Shown: positions 1 to 5,212, numbered from the stretch's first letter. The stretch: DNA of 5,761 bases from JBAYVY01 sp041674345 (GCA_041674345.1 JBAYVY010000239.1:1-5761); one strand, 5' to 3'. Notes: a model not told the origin generated them from the letters alone. Numbers and translations are program-made.

Positions 1-68
1 GCGAGTAGTTCACGCACCAACGCGATCAGCTGCGGCTCGCTCAACGATTCGATCTGGTCATCCGTCAT
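1..68 (-). CDS. N-terminal fragment of an unidentified protein (runs off the window start)
   Basis: Read leftward from an ATG at 68-66, the frame stays open to the window edge for 22 codons. The peptide begins MTDDQIESLSEPQLIALVRE and looks like an acidic, leucine-rich amphipathic helix. A GGGG run lies directly before the ATG, too close to be a good ribosome binding site. A second in-frame-looking ATG is at 61-59, but it falls in another frame. The gene would be divergent from the pterin gene at 157, with 88 bases between the starts. The fragment is too short to recognise a family, and it could still be a chance open frame. Confidence 0.4.
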   Translation of the reverse strand, partial: MTDDQIESLSEPQLIALVRELL

Positions 69-144
69 CCCCAGCTATATCGGTCAAACCAGCCCTGTTA
101 CATTGAAATCCGTGAACGGCTACGGTGTCTTTCATCCGCCGGGT

Positions 145-150
145 TATACT
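145..150 (+). promoter_or_regulatory. Candidate -10 element (TATACT) placed for a leaderless transcript
   Basis: TATACT ends six bases before the ATG at 157, so transcription starting about seven bases downstream would begin at the start codon itself. No Shine-Dalgarno sequence precedes that ATG, which agrees with a leaderless mRNA. No convincing -35 hexamer is seen 16-18 bases upstream, so this is a weak call. Confidence 0.35.
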
Positions 151-156
151 GACCCT

Positions 157-528
157 ATGTATGAACTAACCATCGAACGCTCATTCAACGCCACGCACGC
201 CCTGCGTTTGCCCGACGGCTCACGCGAGCCGGCGCACGGCCACGATTGGCGCGTCGCCGTCCATGTCGTCGCCGATCAACTGGACGCCTGCGACATGGTG
301 GTCGATTTCCACCTGCTCGAACGCCGGCTCGACGAGATACTCGCCCCGCTGCGACACACCCACCTCAACGATCACCCGGCCTTTGCGAAGGTCAACCCCT
401 CCGCCGAGCGCGTCGCCGAACACCTCGCCCGCCACGTGGCCGAACCACTCGCGGGGATACCAAACGTGAAGGTGTTGAAAGTGTCCGTGACCGAAGCCCC
501 CGGCTGCGCGGCGACGTATTATCCGTGA
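157..528 (+). CDS. 6-pyruvoyltetrahydropterin synthase family protein, PTPS-III type (Glu in place of catalytic Cys)
   Basis: A 123-residue T-fold protein of typical PTPS/QueD length. The zinc ligands are visible as H14 (FNATHAL) and H27 and H29 (HGHDW). Other family motifs are VVDFHLLE at 48-55, HTHLND at 67-72, NPSAERVAEHLA at 80-91 and the pterin-anchoring Glu E113 in VTEAPGC. The canonical Cys four residues before HGH is Arg (R23); instead E24 gives ExxHGH. Family knowledge: PTPS paralogs with an active-site Glu (PTPS-III), known from planctomycetes among others, convert dihydroneopterin triphosphate to 6-hydroxymethyl-dihydropterin and replace FolB in folate synthesis. That role is therefore more likely than queuosine (QueD) or tetrahydrobiopterin synthesis. 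The Asp of the usual Asp-His pair appears as Arg (R66-H67), which is odd. I chose ATG 157 over an upstream in-frame TTG at 103 because the family N-terminus begins there. It acts in the cytosol and appears to be transcribed alone. Confidence 0.9.
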   Translation: MYELTIERSFNATHALRLPDGSREPAHGHDWRVAVHVVADQLDACDMVVDFHLLERRLDEILAPLRHTHLNDHPAFAKVNPSAERVAEHLARHVAEPLAGIPNVKVLKVSVTEAPGCAATYYP

Positions 529-595
529 ACGTGATGTTGACAATGACAATGCCAGTACGGTGAAACGCAGCTTACCACTGACAGGCCGCATCCTT

Positions 596-608
596 CATAT
601 CTGATATG
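596..608. repeat. 13-bp palindrome CATATC-T-GATATG
   Basis: Perfect 6-bp arms around one central T, in the gap between the convergent pterin and regulator genes. It could be a protein binding site, but there is no promoter beside it and no T-run to suggest a terminator. One such palindrome is expected by chance in a window this size. Confidence 0.35.
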
Positions 609-618
609 CGACACACTT

Positions 619-670
619 CGAACCGCGCGCGGCGTCGGCGTCTTTTAAGATGGCCGGGCTTCATGGTTCG
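619..670. other. Possible long stem-loop between convergent genes
   Basis: CGAACC at 619-624 pairs with GGTTCG at 665-670. Inside lies a smaller hairpin, with GGC and TCTT (636-644 region) facing AAGA and GCC. It sits in the 201-base gap 529-729, where no gene is evident. No T-tract follows on either strand, so an intrinsic terminator is not supported; it may mark the end of the two convergent transcripts or be chance. Confidence 0.2.
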
Positions 671-729
671 GGCGAATTGAAAATGTGAACCGTATGAGTG
701 GTCGAATCATGCCGCGACGAATTCTTCGT

Positions 730-1029
730 TCAGGACGCCTTCGCGATGGCAGCGACGGCCGAAAGCCACCGCGCACTGGAATTCAATGACGGTCGGTTGG
801 CCCGATACGACACGGATTTCCCCGTGCGTATCGCCGTCAGAAGCCGGGCGTCCCGCAGCATCCTCAAATGAGCCGCAACGGTCGCTTTATTCCGTCGCAC
901 CAATTGGCACAATTGATCGAGTGAACAGGGACCGTCGATCGAGGCCGAAATGATCTGCCGCCGCACCGGGCTGGCCAGCGCCCGAAACGCATCGCGTTCA
1001 TCTTCACGTGTTCGATAAGGTCTTGTCAT
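730..1029 (-). CDS. ArsR-family winged helix-turn-helix transcriptional regulator
   Basis: A 99-residue cytosolic DNA-binding protein. The ArsR/SmtB core runs from FRALASPVRRQI (15-26) through LDQLCQLV (37-44) and the recognition helix KATVAAHLRMLRDARLL (48-64) to the beta-wing IRTGKSVSYRAN (67-78). Length and order match the family. Aligned on the HLxxLR motif, the CxC metal site of arsenic sensors (ELCVCDL) falls at S36 and D38, so As(III) sensing by that site is not supported. C35 and C41 are nearby, but the ligand is unknown. ATG 1029 was chosen because the frame upstream extends only to another ATG at 1053 and a TTG at 1098, which would put the operator-like repeat in coding sequence. 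No good Shine-Dalgarno is seen. Nothing lies downstream in the same direction, so the gene appears monocistronic and convergent with the pterin gene. Its targets are unknown; autoregulation is inferred from the upstream site. Confidence 0.85.
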   Translation of the reverse strand: MTRPYRTREDERDAFRALASPVRRQIISASIDGPCSLDQLCQLVRRNKATVAAHLRMLRDARLLTAIRTGKSVSYRANRPSLNSSARWLSAVAAIAKAS

Positions 1030-1036
1030 GACTTTA

Positions 1037-1051
1037 TTTTCGTCGAAAAAC
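1037..1051. repeat. Copy A of a 15-bp repeat, TTTTCGTCGAAAAAC
   Basis: Identical to a second copy at 1194-1208 in the same orientation. The first 13 bases are a palindrome with one central base (TTTTCG-T-CGAAAA). This copy lies 8-22 bases upstream of the regulator's ATG on its coding strand, so it could be a second operator or a small hairpin near the start codon. Confidence 0.6.
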
Positions 1052-1078
1052 ATTTGATTGTCAATGGCGATTATCGGG

Positions 1079-1097
1079 TGAACATAGTCAATGTTCA
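1079..1097. promoter_or_regulatory. Operator-like inverted repeat TGAACAT-AGTCA-ATGTTCA
   Basis: Perfect 7-bp arms with a 5-bp spacer, just downstream of the predicted start of transcription of the ArsR-type gene. TGAACA/TGTTCA-type dyads are typical operators of the ArsR/SmtB family. The position suggests self-repression by blocking initiation or early elongation; this is inferred and not shown. Confidence 0.55.
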
Positions 1098-1114
1098 ATG
1101 TGACATGCTACCGA

Positions 1115-1144
1115 TTTATACTGTAATTTACGTTAAATACTCAA
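1115..1144 (-). promoter_or_regulatory. Sigma-70-type promoter for the ArsR-family gene
   Basis: On the minus strand, TTGAGT (1144-1139) and TATAAA (1120-1115) are separated by 18 bases. A start of transcription near 1108 would give a leader of about 80 bases carrying the inverted repeat at 1079-1097 and repeat copy A. The surrounding stretch is AT-rich against a GC-rich background. Confidence 0.5.
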
Positions 1145-1193
1145 CACTCCGATACATTTCACAAACAAGGCATGAATACTGTTGATTATTTTG

Positions 1194-1208
1194 TTTTCGT
1201 CGAAAAAC
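1194..1208. repeat. Copy B of the 15-bp repeat TTTTCGTCGAAAAAC
   Basis: Exact match to 1037-1051, 157 bases away, with weak flanking similarity (TGAT three bases after each copy). It lies in the 287-base gap 1030-1316 between the regulator's start and the end of the NIF3 gene. Apart from the regulator's promoter, operator and these repeats, nothing else is seen in that gap. A 64-codon rightward frame from ATG 1172 runs into the NIF3 gene and does not look real. Confidence 0.55.
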
Positions 1209-1316
1209 GAATGATCTATTGCACTCATAAACGAGGCGGGAGTTTGTCTTTGGGTGGGTACAGTGCGTTGGAGGAGGGGTGTTGTTTGAAGTATTCCCCG
1301 TCGGGTTGCGGTGATG

Positions 1317-2504
1317 TCACACGATCCGCAGCGGTTCTCGGTCGGCGCGGGAGATGGCGATCGTGACGGATTTGCCGATCAGCTTCGACAAGTTGTGTTT
1401 GAGCAGCGGCAGGTAGCCGCGCTCGGTGTGGGTGTGGTCGCACAGCATGACGCTGGTGCCGCCCGCCGTCGCGTCCAGCACGTCGTGGTGGCGCATCTCG
1501 CCGGTCAGGTACACATCGGCCGCGACGCCTTTCAGCACGCCGCCGCCCGCGCCGGCACACAGCGCGACGGTTCGCACCATCGCCGAGGCGCGTCCGCCGG
1601 TTTGCGCGACGCGAACGTGTTTCAATCGCAGGTGTTTCTTCACACGGTTGACCAGCATGTTCAGCGAGACGGGCTTGTTGAGCGTGACCAGCCGGCCCTG
1701 CCCCGCGCCGGTGCCGCTTTCGCCGGTCATCGGGCGTTGCTGGAGCATGTACGCTTCCCAGGCCGGTTCCTCGTAGGGGTGTTCGCGGTTAATCACTTTC
1801 GCCACCGCGGGCAGCATCGCCGGGGAAGCGATCATTTCGAGTCGAATCTCCGGTACGCGTTCCAGCCGGCCCTTGCGACCGACCGCCGGGTGCGTCGCTT
1901 CCGAACCCCAGAACGTGCCGATGCCCTCGATGTTGAACGAACAGTGGTGGTAATCGCCGATGCCGCCGACCCCGACTTCCGCCAGCGCGTTGCGCAGACG
2001 GTCCACGTGATCCACCGGCACGAACACGACGATCTTGCACTGTTCGCTTTCCAACAGCGCGACCGAGGGACGCAGCGGCTCGCGCTCGCCGATGCCCAGT
2101 CCGTCGGCCAGCCAGTCGTTGACGCCGCCCGGCGCGGCATCCAGCGCGGTGTGCGGCGAATAGAGGGCGATGCCGCTTTCAATCGCCCGCACCACGGCGG
2201 GTTTCAGTTCACTGATGCGTTTGACCGCCGCGAAAAGCGGCGGGTGATAGGCCACGATCAAATCGGCTTTTTGCGTCAGGGCCTCGGCCATGACCGCATC
2301 GGTCAGGTCGATGGTCAGCAGAATGCGACGCACGGGTCGGGCGACTTCCGAATGGCTGCCGGACCCGGACCCGGAATTCAAGCGGGTCACGCCGACGGCG
2401 CTTCCGGGGGCGAACAACAATCCGGTGTTATCCCACGGCTCGGCGAAACGAAGGGGTGCGATGGATTGAAGGGCGTGAACGATGGTGGGTAATGTGGCGT
2501 TCAT
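1317..2504 (-). CDS. NIF3/YqfO-family dinuclear metal-centre protein with inserted PII/CutA-like domain
   Basis: A 395-residue cytosolic protein of the conserved NIF3 family (often labelled 'GTP cyclohydrolase 1 type 2 homolog'); the true biochemical role is unsettled. The N-terminal half has WDNTGLL (24-30), YHPPLF (86-91) and SPHTALD (116-122). Residues about 155-258 form the YqfO-type insert, with HPYEEPAWEAY at 242-252. The C-terminal half has GTGAGQGRL (264-272), DVYLTGEMRHHD (330-341) and DHTHTE (356-361). Likely metal ligands are H87, H118, D122, H357 and E361, with the expected HxxxD and HxxxE spacing. The first His of the usual HHP is Tyr, as in the YHPPxF variant. A Gly/Ser-rich stretch near 36-56 (NSGSGSGSHS) looks inserted. 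ATG 2504 was preferred to a TTG two codons upstream. It follows the PEP-CTERM gene by 11 bases and is probably co-transcribed with it, though the two share no obvious function. Confidence 0.92.
   Translation of the reverse strand: MNATLPTIVHALQSIAPLRFAEPWDNTGLLFAPGSAVGVTRLNSGSGSGSHSEVARPVRRILLTIDLTDAVMAEALTQKADLIVAYHPPLFAAVKRISELKPAVVRAIESGIALYSPHTALDAAPGGVNDWLADGLGIGEREPLRPSVALLESEQCKIVVFVPVDHVDRLRNALAEVGVGGIGDYHHCSFNIEGIGTFWGSEATHPAVGRKGRLERVPEIRLEMIASPAMLPAVAKVINREHPYEEPAWEAYMLQQRPMTGESGTGAGQGRLVTLNKPVSLNMLVNRVKKHLRLKHVRVAQTGGRASAMVRTVALCAGAGGGVLKGVAADVYLTGEMRHHDVLDATAGGTSVMLCDHTHTERGYLPLLKHNLSKLIGKSVTIAISRADREPLRIV
2401..2410. repeat. 10-mer CTTCCGGGGG inside the NIF3 gene
   Basis: Complement of CCCCCGGAAG. 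On the coding strand it is read as Ala-Pro-Gly-Ser (residues 32-35), at the edge of the Gly/Ser-rich insert. One of eight copies in the window. Confidence 0.6.
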
Positions 2505-2515
2505 CGCCAACCAGT

Positions 2516-2875
2516 TTACCGCGCCCGGCGGCGTTTGCTGAGCAGCAGCGCGCCCAGAGCGAACAGCGCGATGGACGCCGGTTCGGGTATCGGGGTGACG
2601 CGGATGTCGGTGGCCGGGAAGACATTGGTGCCGGTTTGCGTTCCGAACTGGAACCAGGCGTGAGGGATGAGCGCGTCGTCGGTGATGCCGGGCACGTTCA
2701 GAACGAAGGTGACGGTGCCGTCCGTGGTGCTGAGGTGGGCGACGGCTGAAAGCGCGTTGCCCTGTATGTTGTTGATGCCCGCGATTTCAAAGTCCATGAT
2801 CGCGGCCCGTGAGGTGCCCATCAGCGACGTGACACCGGCAACCATGACGACGGCGGATCGTTGGTGACCGAACAT
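2516..2875 (-). CDS. Short PEP-CTERM sorting domain protein (exosortase substrate)
   Basis: A 119-residue secreted protein. Residues 1-25 form a signal peptide: a basic start, the hydrophobic stretch AVVMVAGVTSLMG, and a likely cleavage site near SRA-A. The mature part is Thr/Asn-rich and contains no cysteine, which is common for this class. The C-terminus is a clear PEP-CTERM signal: PIPEPAS (94-100), a hydrophobic helix IALFALGALLLS, and the basic tail KRRRAR. Family knowledge: exosortase recognises this signal and the protein ends up at the cell surface or in extracellular polymer. The mature region is only about 70 residues before the sorting signal, short for the class, and belongs to no domain I recognise. 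ATG 2875 is supported by AGGAG seven bases upstream. The gene leads into NIF3 11 bases downstream and is divergent from the glycosyltransferase. No exosortase gene is in view. Confidence 0.85.
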   Translation of the reverse strand: MFGHQRSAVVMVAGVTSLMGTSRAAIMDFEIAGINNIQGNALSAVAHLSTTDGTVTFVLNVPGITDDALIPHAWFQFGTQTGTNVFPATDIRVTPIPEPASIALFALGALLLSKRRRAR

Positions 2876-2881
2876 AATGAG

Positions 2882-2887
2882 ACTCCT
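2882..2887 (-). promoter_or_regulatory. Strong Shine-Dalgarno site (AGGAGT) of the PEP-CTERM gene
   Basis: On the minus strand AGGAG is followed by seven bases and then the ATG at 2875. It is the only strong ribosome binding site in the window and fixes the start of that gene. Confidence 0.75.
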
Positions 2888-3149
2888 GTGCGGCGATACG
2901 GGGCGTCATCGAACGGATCGAAAACGTCAGGGCGTCTCTTTTCTCTCGGTGTTGAAGGATCGGCTCACACTCGACCGTGAACCCTTCCACGAATGAACTA
3001 TCCAATTCAGTCAAGCGGAAGTCCAACGCGGTTTGGCGTGATTTTTCGCGGAATCCGGACGATTTGAAGTCCGATGCGAAGTTATATCTTTGCCCGGTTT
3101 ATCCAGCCGTCACCGGGGCGTGTCATGGGCATCCCGGCGGGGATCACGC

Positions 3150-3155
3150 TACCAT
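3150..3155 (+). promoter_or_regulatory. Weak -10-like hexamer (TACCAT) before the glycosyltransferase start
   Basis: TACCAT is followed by six bases and the ATG at 3162, the same spacing as TATACT and the ATG of the pterin gene. No Shine-Dalgarno lies at normal distance, so a leaderless mRNA is possible. There is no -35 support. Confidence 0.2.
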
Positions 3156-3161
3156 GCACGC

Positions 3162-4847
3162 ATGAAATCCCGACTGTTGGTGATCGCATTTGTCATCGCG
3201 GCGTTGTCGCCGCTGTGGTTCGGTTTGGGCGGCGTGCCGGTCGGGGCGCGATCCGACGGACGCTATGCCGCCGACAGCCGCGACCTTTCACAACGCGACA
3301 ACTGGCTGGTTCCCCACGGCCCGCAAGGCCCGCACCTGACCAAGCCGCCGCTGACCTATTGGGCGGAAGCGTGGTGCATTCGCTGGTTCGGCCCGACCGC
3401 CGCGGCGGTGCGCGTGCCCTCGGCGATGGCCGGTTCGCTGGTCGTGATCGGCACCTTGCTGCTCGGTTGGAAAATCGCGGGCCGGCGAGTCGGGCTGCTC
3501 GCCGCCGGGACGCTGGCCGTCATGCCGCTGCATCTGCTGGTCAGTCGATTGACGCTGACCGACGGCCTTCTCGCGGCGGGGTGGTTCGGCATCCTCGCAG
3601 GCGGTTATCTGTGCGTGGTTGAGTCGAACCCGGGGCGGCGCTCGAAGACTCGCTCTGCCCCGGCTTGGAACTTCCGGGGGTGGCGCTGGCCTCTGTTGTT
3701 GTGGGTGAGCATGGCGGTGGCGTGGATGACCAAGGGGCCGGTGGCGTGGATACCGCTGGCGGGGATTGTGCTCTGGCTGATCGTCGGCCGGCGCGCGCGG
3801 GAGATTTGGAAACTGCGACCGATCACCGGCTTGTCGCTGTCGCTGATACCGGTGGTCACGTGGGGCGTGATGGTGCTGATGAAAGTTCCGGGGGCGTGGC
3901 ACGTCTGGACCGGCGAAGTCGGCGGGCGACTGGCCGGGGGAGGCAAACACCCCCAGGGGCCGTGGTACTTTTTCGCGGTGTTGCTGATCGGCATGTTCCC
4001 CGCGACGTGCATGTTGGATGTGCCGTTCGTCAATCACCGCTGGCGCGACGCGTGGGCGAAAATCCGACGCGGCGAAAACGTGACATACTGGGCATGGGCG
4101 GTGGTCGGCCCGCTGATTATCTTCTCGATCCCGTCCGGCAAGCTCGCCAGTTACATCACGCCCCTGTGCCCGCCGCTGGCGATCCTCACCGGGCTGATGC
4201 TCGAACGCTGGCTGACGGGTGAAAACGAAAACCCGCCGCCCCCGGAAGGTTACAAGCCCCCGGAAGTCAAGGGCACAATGCTGGTCGTCACCGGGCTGTG
4301 TACGATCGGCGCAATCATCGCGGCGATCATCGTCATGGGCAAAAGCAACGGGTGGGTTCCCGTGCCGTTCGTCATCGTGCCGATCAGCTGCGCCTGGCTC
4401 ATGGCGATATGGTCTCGGCGTGAGCGGCGCGCAACGGGCCTGGCCGTGGTCTGGCTCGCCATCGTGTTCAGCGTGTTGTGGGGCGAAGCGATGGCCAGCC
4501 GCTTCGTTCAACCCTGGGGCACGCCCGCCATGCTGACCGCCCTCGAAAAACAGACCGGCTTGTCGCAACCGATGCTCACCAGCTTCGGCCACGATGACAA
4601 TTCGCTCTCCTTCTACACCGGCCGCTTCGTCCAACGCACCGATTCCCTGACCGACCTGCATCAGCAGTTATCGCAGCATGGCGCATCGTTGGTGATCGTG
4701 GCGGAAGAAGCGGATTGGAAAAAACTCACGGACGCCGAACCCGCCGCCGCAAATGAATTTGTGCAGGTGATGACCTGGCGATTGTGGCCAAAGAAAGCGA
4801 ATCTGCTTCTGTTGAGGCCGACGCCCACCACCGCAGTTGACCAGTGA
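3162..4847 (+). CDS. ArnT/PMT-type polyprenyl-phosphate-sugar glycosyltransferase (GT-C, multi-pass membrane)
   Basis: A 561-residue membrane protein, close to the usual ArnT length. After a first membrane helix (5-23), the first outer loop holds the family signature: SDGRYAADSRDL (31-42), NWLVP (47-51) and KPPLTYWAEA (61-70), then RVPSA (84-88). Further motifs are LTLTDGLLAA (130-139), MTKGPVAWIPL (189-199) and SGKLASYITPLCPPLA (325-340). About eleven more hydrophobic segments lie between 90 and 441. Residues 445-561 form a soluble C-terminal domain, probably outside the membrane, with SLSFYTGRFV at 481-490. Such enzymes move a sugar from a polyprenyl-phosphate carrier to lipid A, another envelope lipid or protein; the acceptor here is unknown. 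ATG 3162 fits the first helix; the upstream extension to a TTG at 3090 has no family likeness. Two loops (153-175 and 354-370) look inserted and carry the window's repeated 10-mer. Confidence 0.88.
   Translation: MKSRLLVIAFVIAALSPLWFGLGGVPVGARSDGRYAADSRDLSQRDNWLVPHGPQGPHLTKPPLTYWAEAWCIRWFGPTAAAVRVPSAMAGSLVVIGTLLLGWKIAGRRVGLLAAGTLAVMPLHLLVSRLTLTDGLLAAGWFGILAGGYLCVVESNPGRRSKTRSAPAWNFRGWRWPLLLWVSMAVAWMTKGPVAWIPLAGIVLWLIVGRRAREIWKLRPITGLSLSLIPVVTWGVMVLMKVPGAWHVWTGEVGGRLAGGGKHPQGPWYFFAVLLIGMFPATCMLDVPFVNHRWRDAWAKIRRGENVTYWAWAVVGPLIIFSIPSGKLASYITPLCPPLAILTGLMLERWLTGENENPPPPEGYKPPEVKGTMLVVTGLCTIGAIIAAIIVMGKSNGWVPVPFVIVPISCAWLMAIWSRRERRATGLAVVWLAIVFSVLWGEAMASRFVQPWGTPAMLTALEKQTGLSQPMLTSFGHDDNSLSFYTGRFVQRTDSLTDLHQQLSQHGASLVIVAEEADWKKLTDAEPAAANEFVQVMTWRLWPKKANLLLLRPTPTTAVDQ
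3630..3663. repeat. Imperfect palindrome inside the glycosyltransferase gene
   Basis: CCGGGGC (3630-3636) pairs with GCCCCGG (3657-3663), followed inward by a G-T and a G-C pair and then broken pairing. The 15-base GGAACTTCCGGGGGT (3667-3681) comes directly after and recurs inverted at 5336-5350. Together they encode a Ser/Arg-rich inner loop (residues about 154-174) between membrane helices. This looks like a short repeat element tolerated within the gene. Confidence 0.45.
3671..3680. repeat. 10-mer CTTCCGGGGG inside the glycosyltransferase gene
   Basis: Read as part of Asn-Phe-Arg-Gly-Trp (170-174). It is the core of a 15-base match, in inverse orientation, to the tandem repeat before the oxidoreductase gene. 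Confidence 0.6.
4238..4266 (+). repeat. Two copies of GCCCCCGGAAG, 18 bases apart, in the glycosyltransferase gene
   Basis: Copies at 4238-4248 and 4256-4266 encode PPPEG and KPPEV in a Pro-rich loop (residues about 357-369) between membrane segments. The 18-base period keeps the reading frame, as a small in-frame duplication would. Confidence 0.65.
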
Positions 4848-4863
4848 CACCCGCCCCCGGAAG
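4838..4863 (+). repeat. Upstream copy of a 26-bp direct repeat flanking the small gene
   Basis: Matches 5156-5181 at 23 of 26 bases. The best part is GACACCCRCCCCCGGAAG, with one difference (G at 4853, A at 5171). This copy overlaps the glycosyltransferase stop codon (TGA, 4845-4847). Confidence 0.7.
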
Positions 4864-4946
4864 ATGGACCATAGATTCCGCCGGCCCCGTCGAGGGCGTT
4901 CCTCGGTGTGGGGGGGGCAAATGAGCGGGATACGTTAGGTTGCCAC

Positions 4947-5141
4947 GTGTCGAAGCGAGATCAGAAAAAACTTGAATTGCGCATCGGAGTCTTCCTCAAG
5001 CAATACGCGCGCAAAGCTCGCCCGGGCCACGATCCCAATGATCGAGCATACGACCGCGAGGTCGAAAAAATCGTCAGGCAAATGGACCCGGAAGAGTTGG
5101 ATCGTCTGATGAATGGCGGCAGCGACAAACCGGCGGTCTGA
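4947..5141 (+). CDS. Small charged protein of unknown function
   Basis: I do not recognise a family. A 64-residue frame starts at GTG 4947, with AGG seven bases before it; an upstream in-frame GTG at 4908 would add 13 residues beginning with a G-run, which is less likely. The peptide is very rich in charged residues: MSKRDQKKLELRI, then a predicted helix FLKQYARKAR, a turn PGHDPNDRAYDRE (26-38), a second helix VEKIVRQM and an acidic DPEELDRLMNG (47-57). It has no signal peptide, membrane segment or Cys. The even charge pattern and the two helices joined by a polar turn look like a real soluble protein rather than a chance frame. It lies 99 bases after the glycosyltransferase and is flanked by near-identical 26-bp direct repeats. 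Confidence 0.65.
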   Translation: MSKRDQKKLELRIGVFLKQYARKARPGHDPNDRAYDREVEKIVRQMDPEELDRLMNGGSDKPAV

Positions 5142-5155
5142 CTACCAGCCACATC

Positions 5156-5181
5156 TGACCCGCGACACCCACCCCCGGAAG
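5156..5181 (+). repeat. Downstream copy of the 26-bp direct repeat
   Basis: Starts 15 bases after the stop codon of the small gene and matches 4838-4863 at 23 of 26 bases in the same orientation. It contains the 10-mer at 5172-5181. Confidence 0.7.
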
Positions 5182-5195
5182 CCCGGGAAATGGTT

Positions 5196-5208
5196 GGTAT
5201 GTCATACC
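5196..5208. repeat. 13-bp palindrome GGTATG-T-CATACC
   Basis: Perfect 6-bp arms with one central base, five bases before the first of two larger palindromes. It could be a binding site or part of the same repeat zone. Confidence 0.4.
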
Positions 5209-5212
5209 CTCC

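Larger units (their letters stand above)
2876..3161. other. Divergent intergenic region between the PEP-CTERM and glycosyltransferase genes
   Basis: This 286-base gap must hold the promoters of both flanking genes. No consensus -35/-10 pair was found on either strand. A small hairpin, CGGAC (3056-3060) with GTCCG (3069-3073) and an 8-base loop, and a TTATAT at 3082-3087 are the only visible signals. Open frames crossing it look like chance. Confidence 0.4.

Noticed and set aside
103..156. An N-terminal extension of the pterin enzyme from TTG 103
   Set aside because: The extra 18 residues do not resemble the family, and the TATACT element would lie inside the gene.
157..528. A queD (queuosine pathway) assignment for the pterin gene
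   Set aside because: The Cys needed in CxxxHGH is missing, and no other queuosine genes are nearby.
619..670. An intrinsic terminator between the convergent genes
   Set aside because: The stem-loop is long and irregular and no T-run follows on either strand.
1172..1366. A small rightward open frame (64 codons) starting with ATG
   Set aside because: It overlaps the end of the NIF3 gene on the other strand, its second half is low-complexity and it lacks a ribosome binding site.
1311..2492. A long rightward open frame (393 codons) opposite the NIF3 gene
   Set aside because: It is rich in Arg, His and Gln, has no family likeness and mirrors a well-supported gene; it is an artefact of GC-rich codon use.
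2977..3165. A small rightward open frame (62 codons) in the divergent gap
   Set aside because: It starts at GTG without a ribosome binding site, runs over the glycosyltransferase start and has no recognisable pattern.
3288..4661. A long leftward open frame (457 codons) opposite the glycosyltransferase gene
   Set aside because: Its composition is typical of antisense frames (Arg, Pro, His, Gln), no domain is seen, and the opposite strand carries clear ArnT/PMT motifs.
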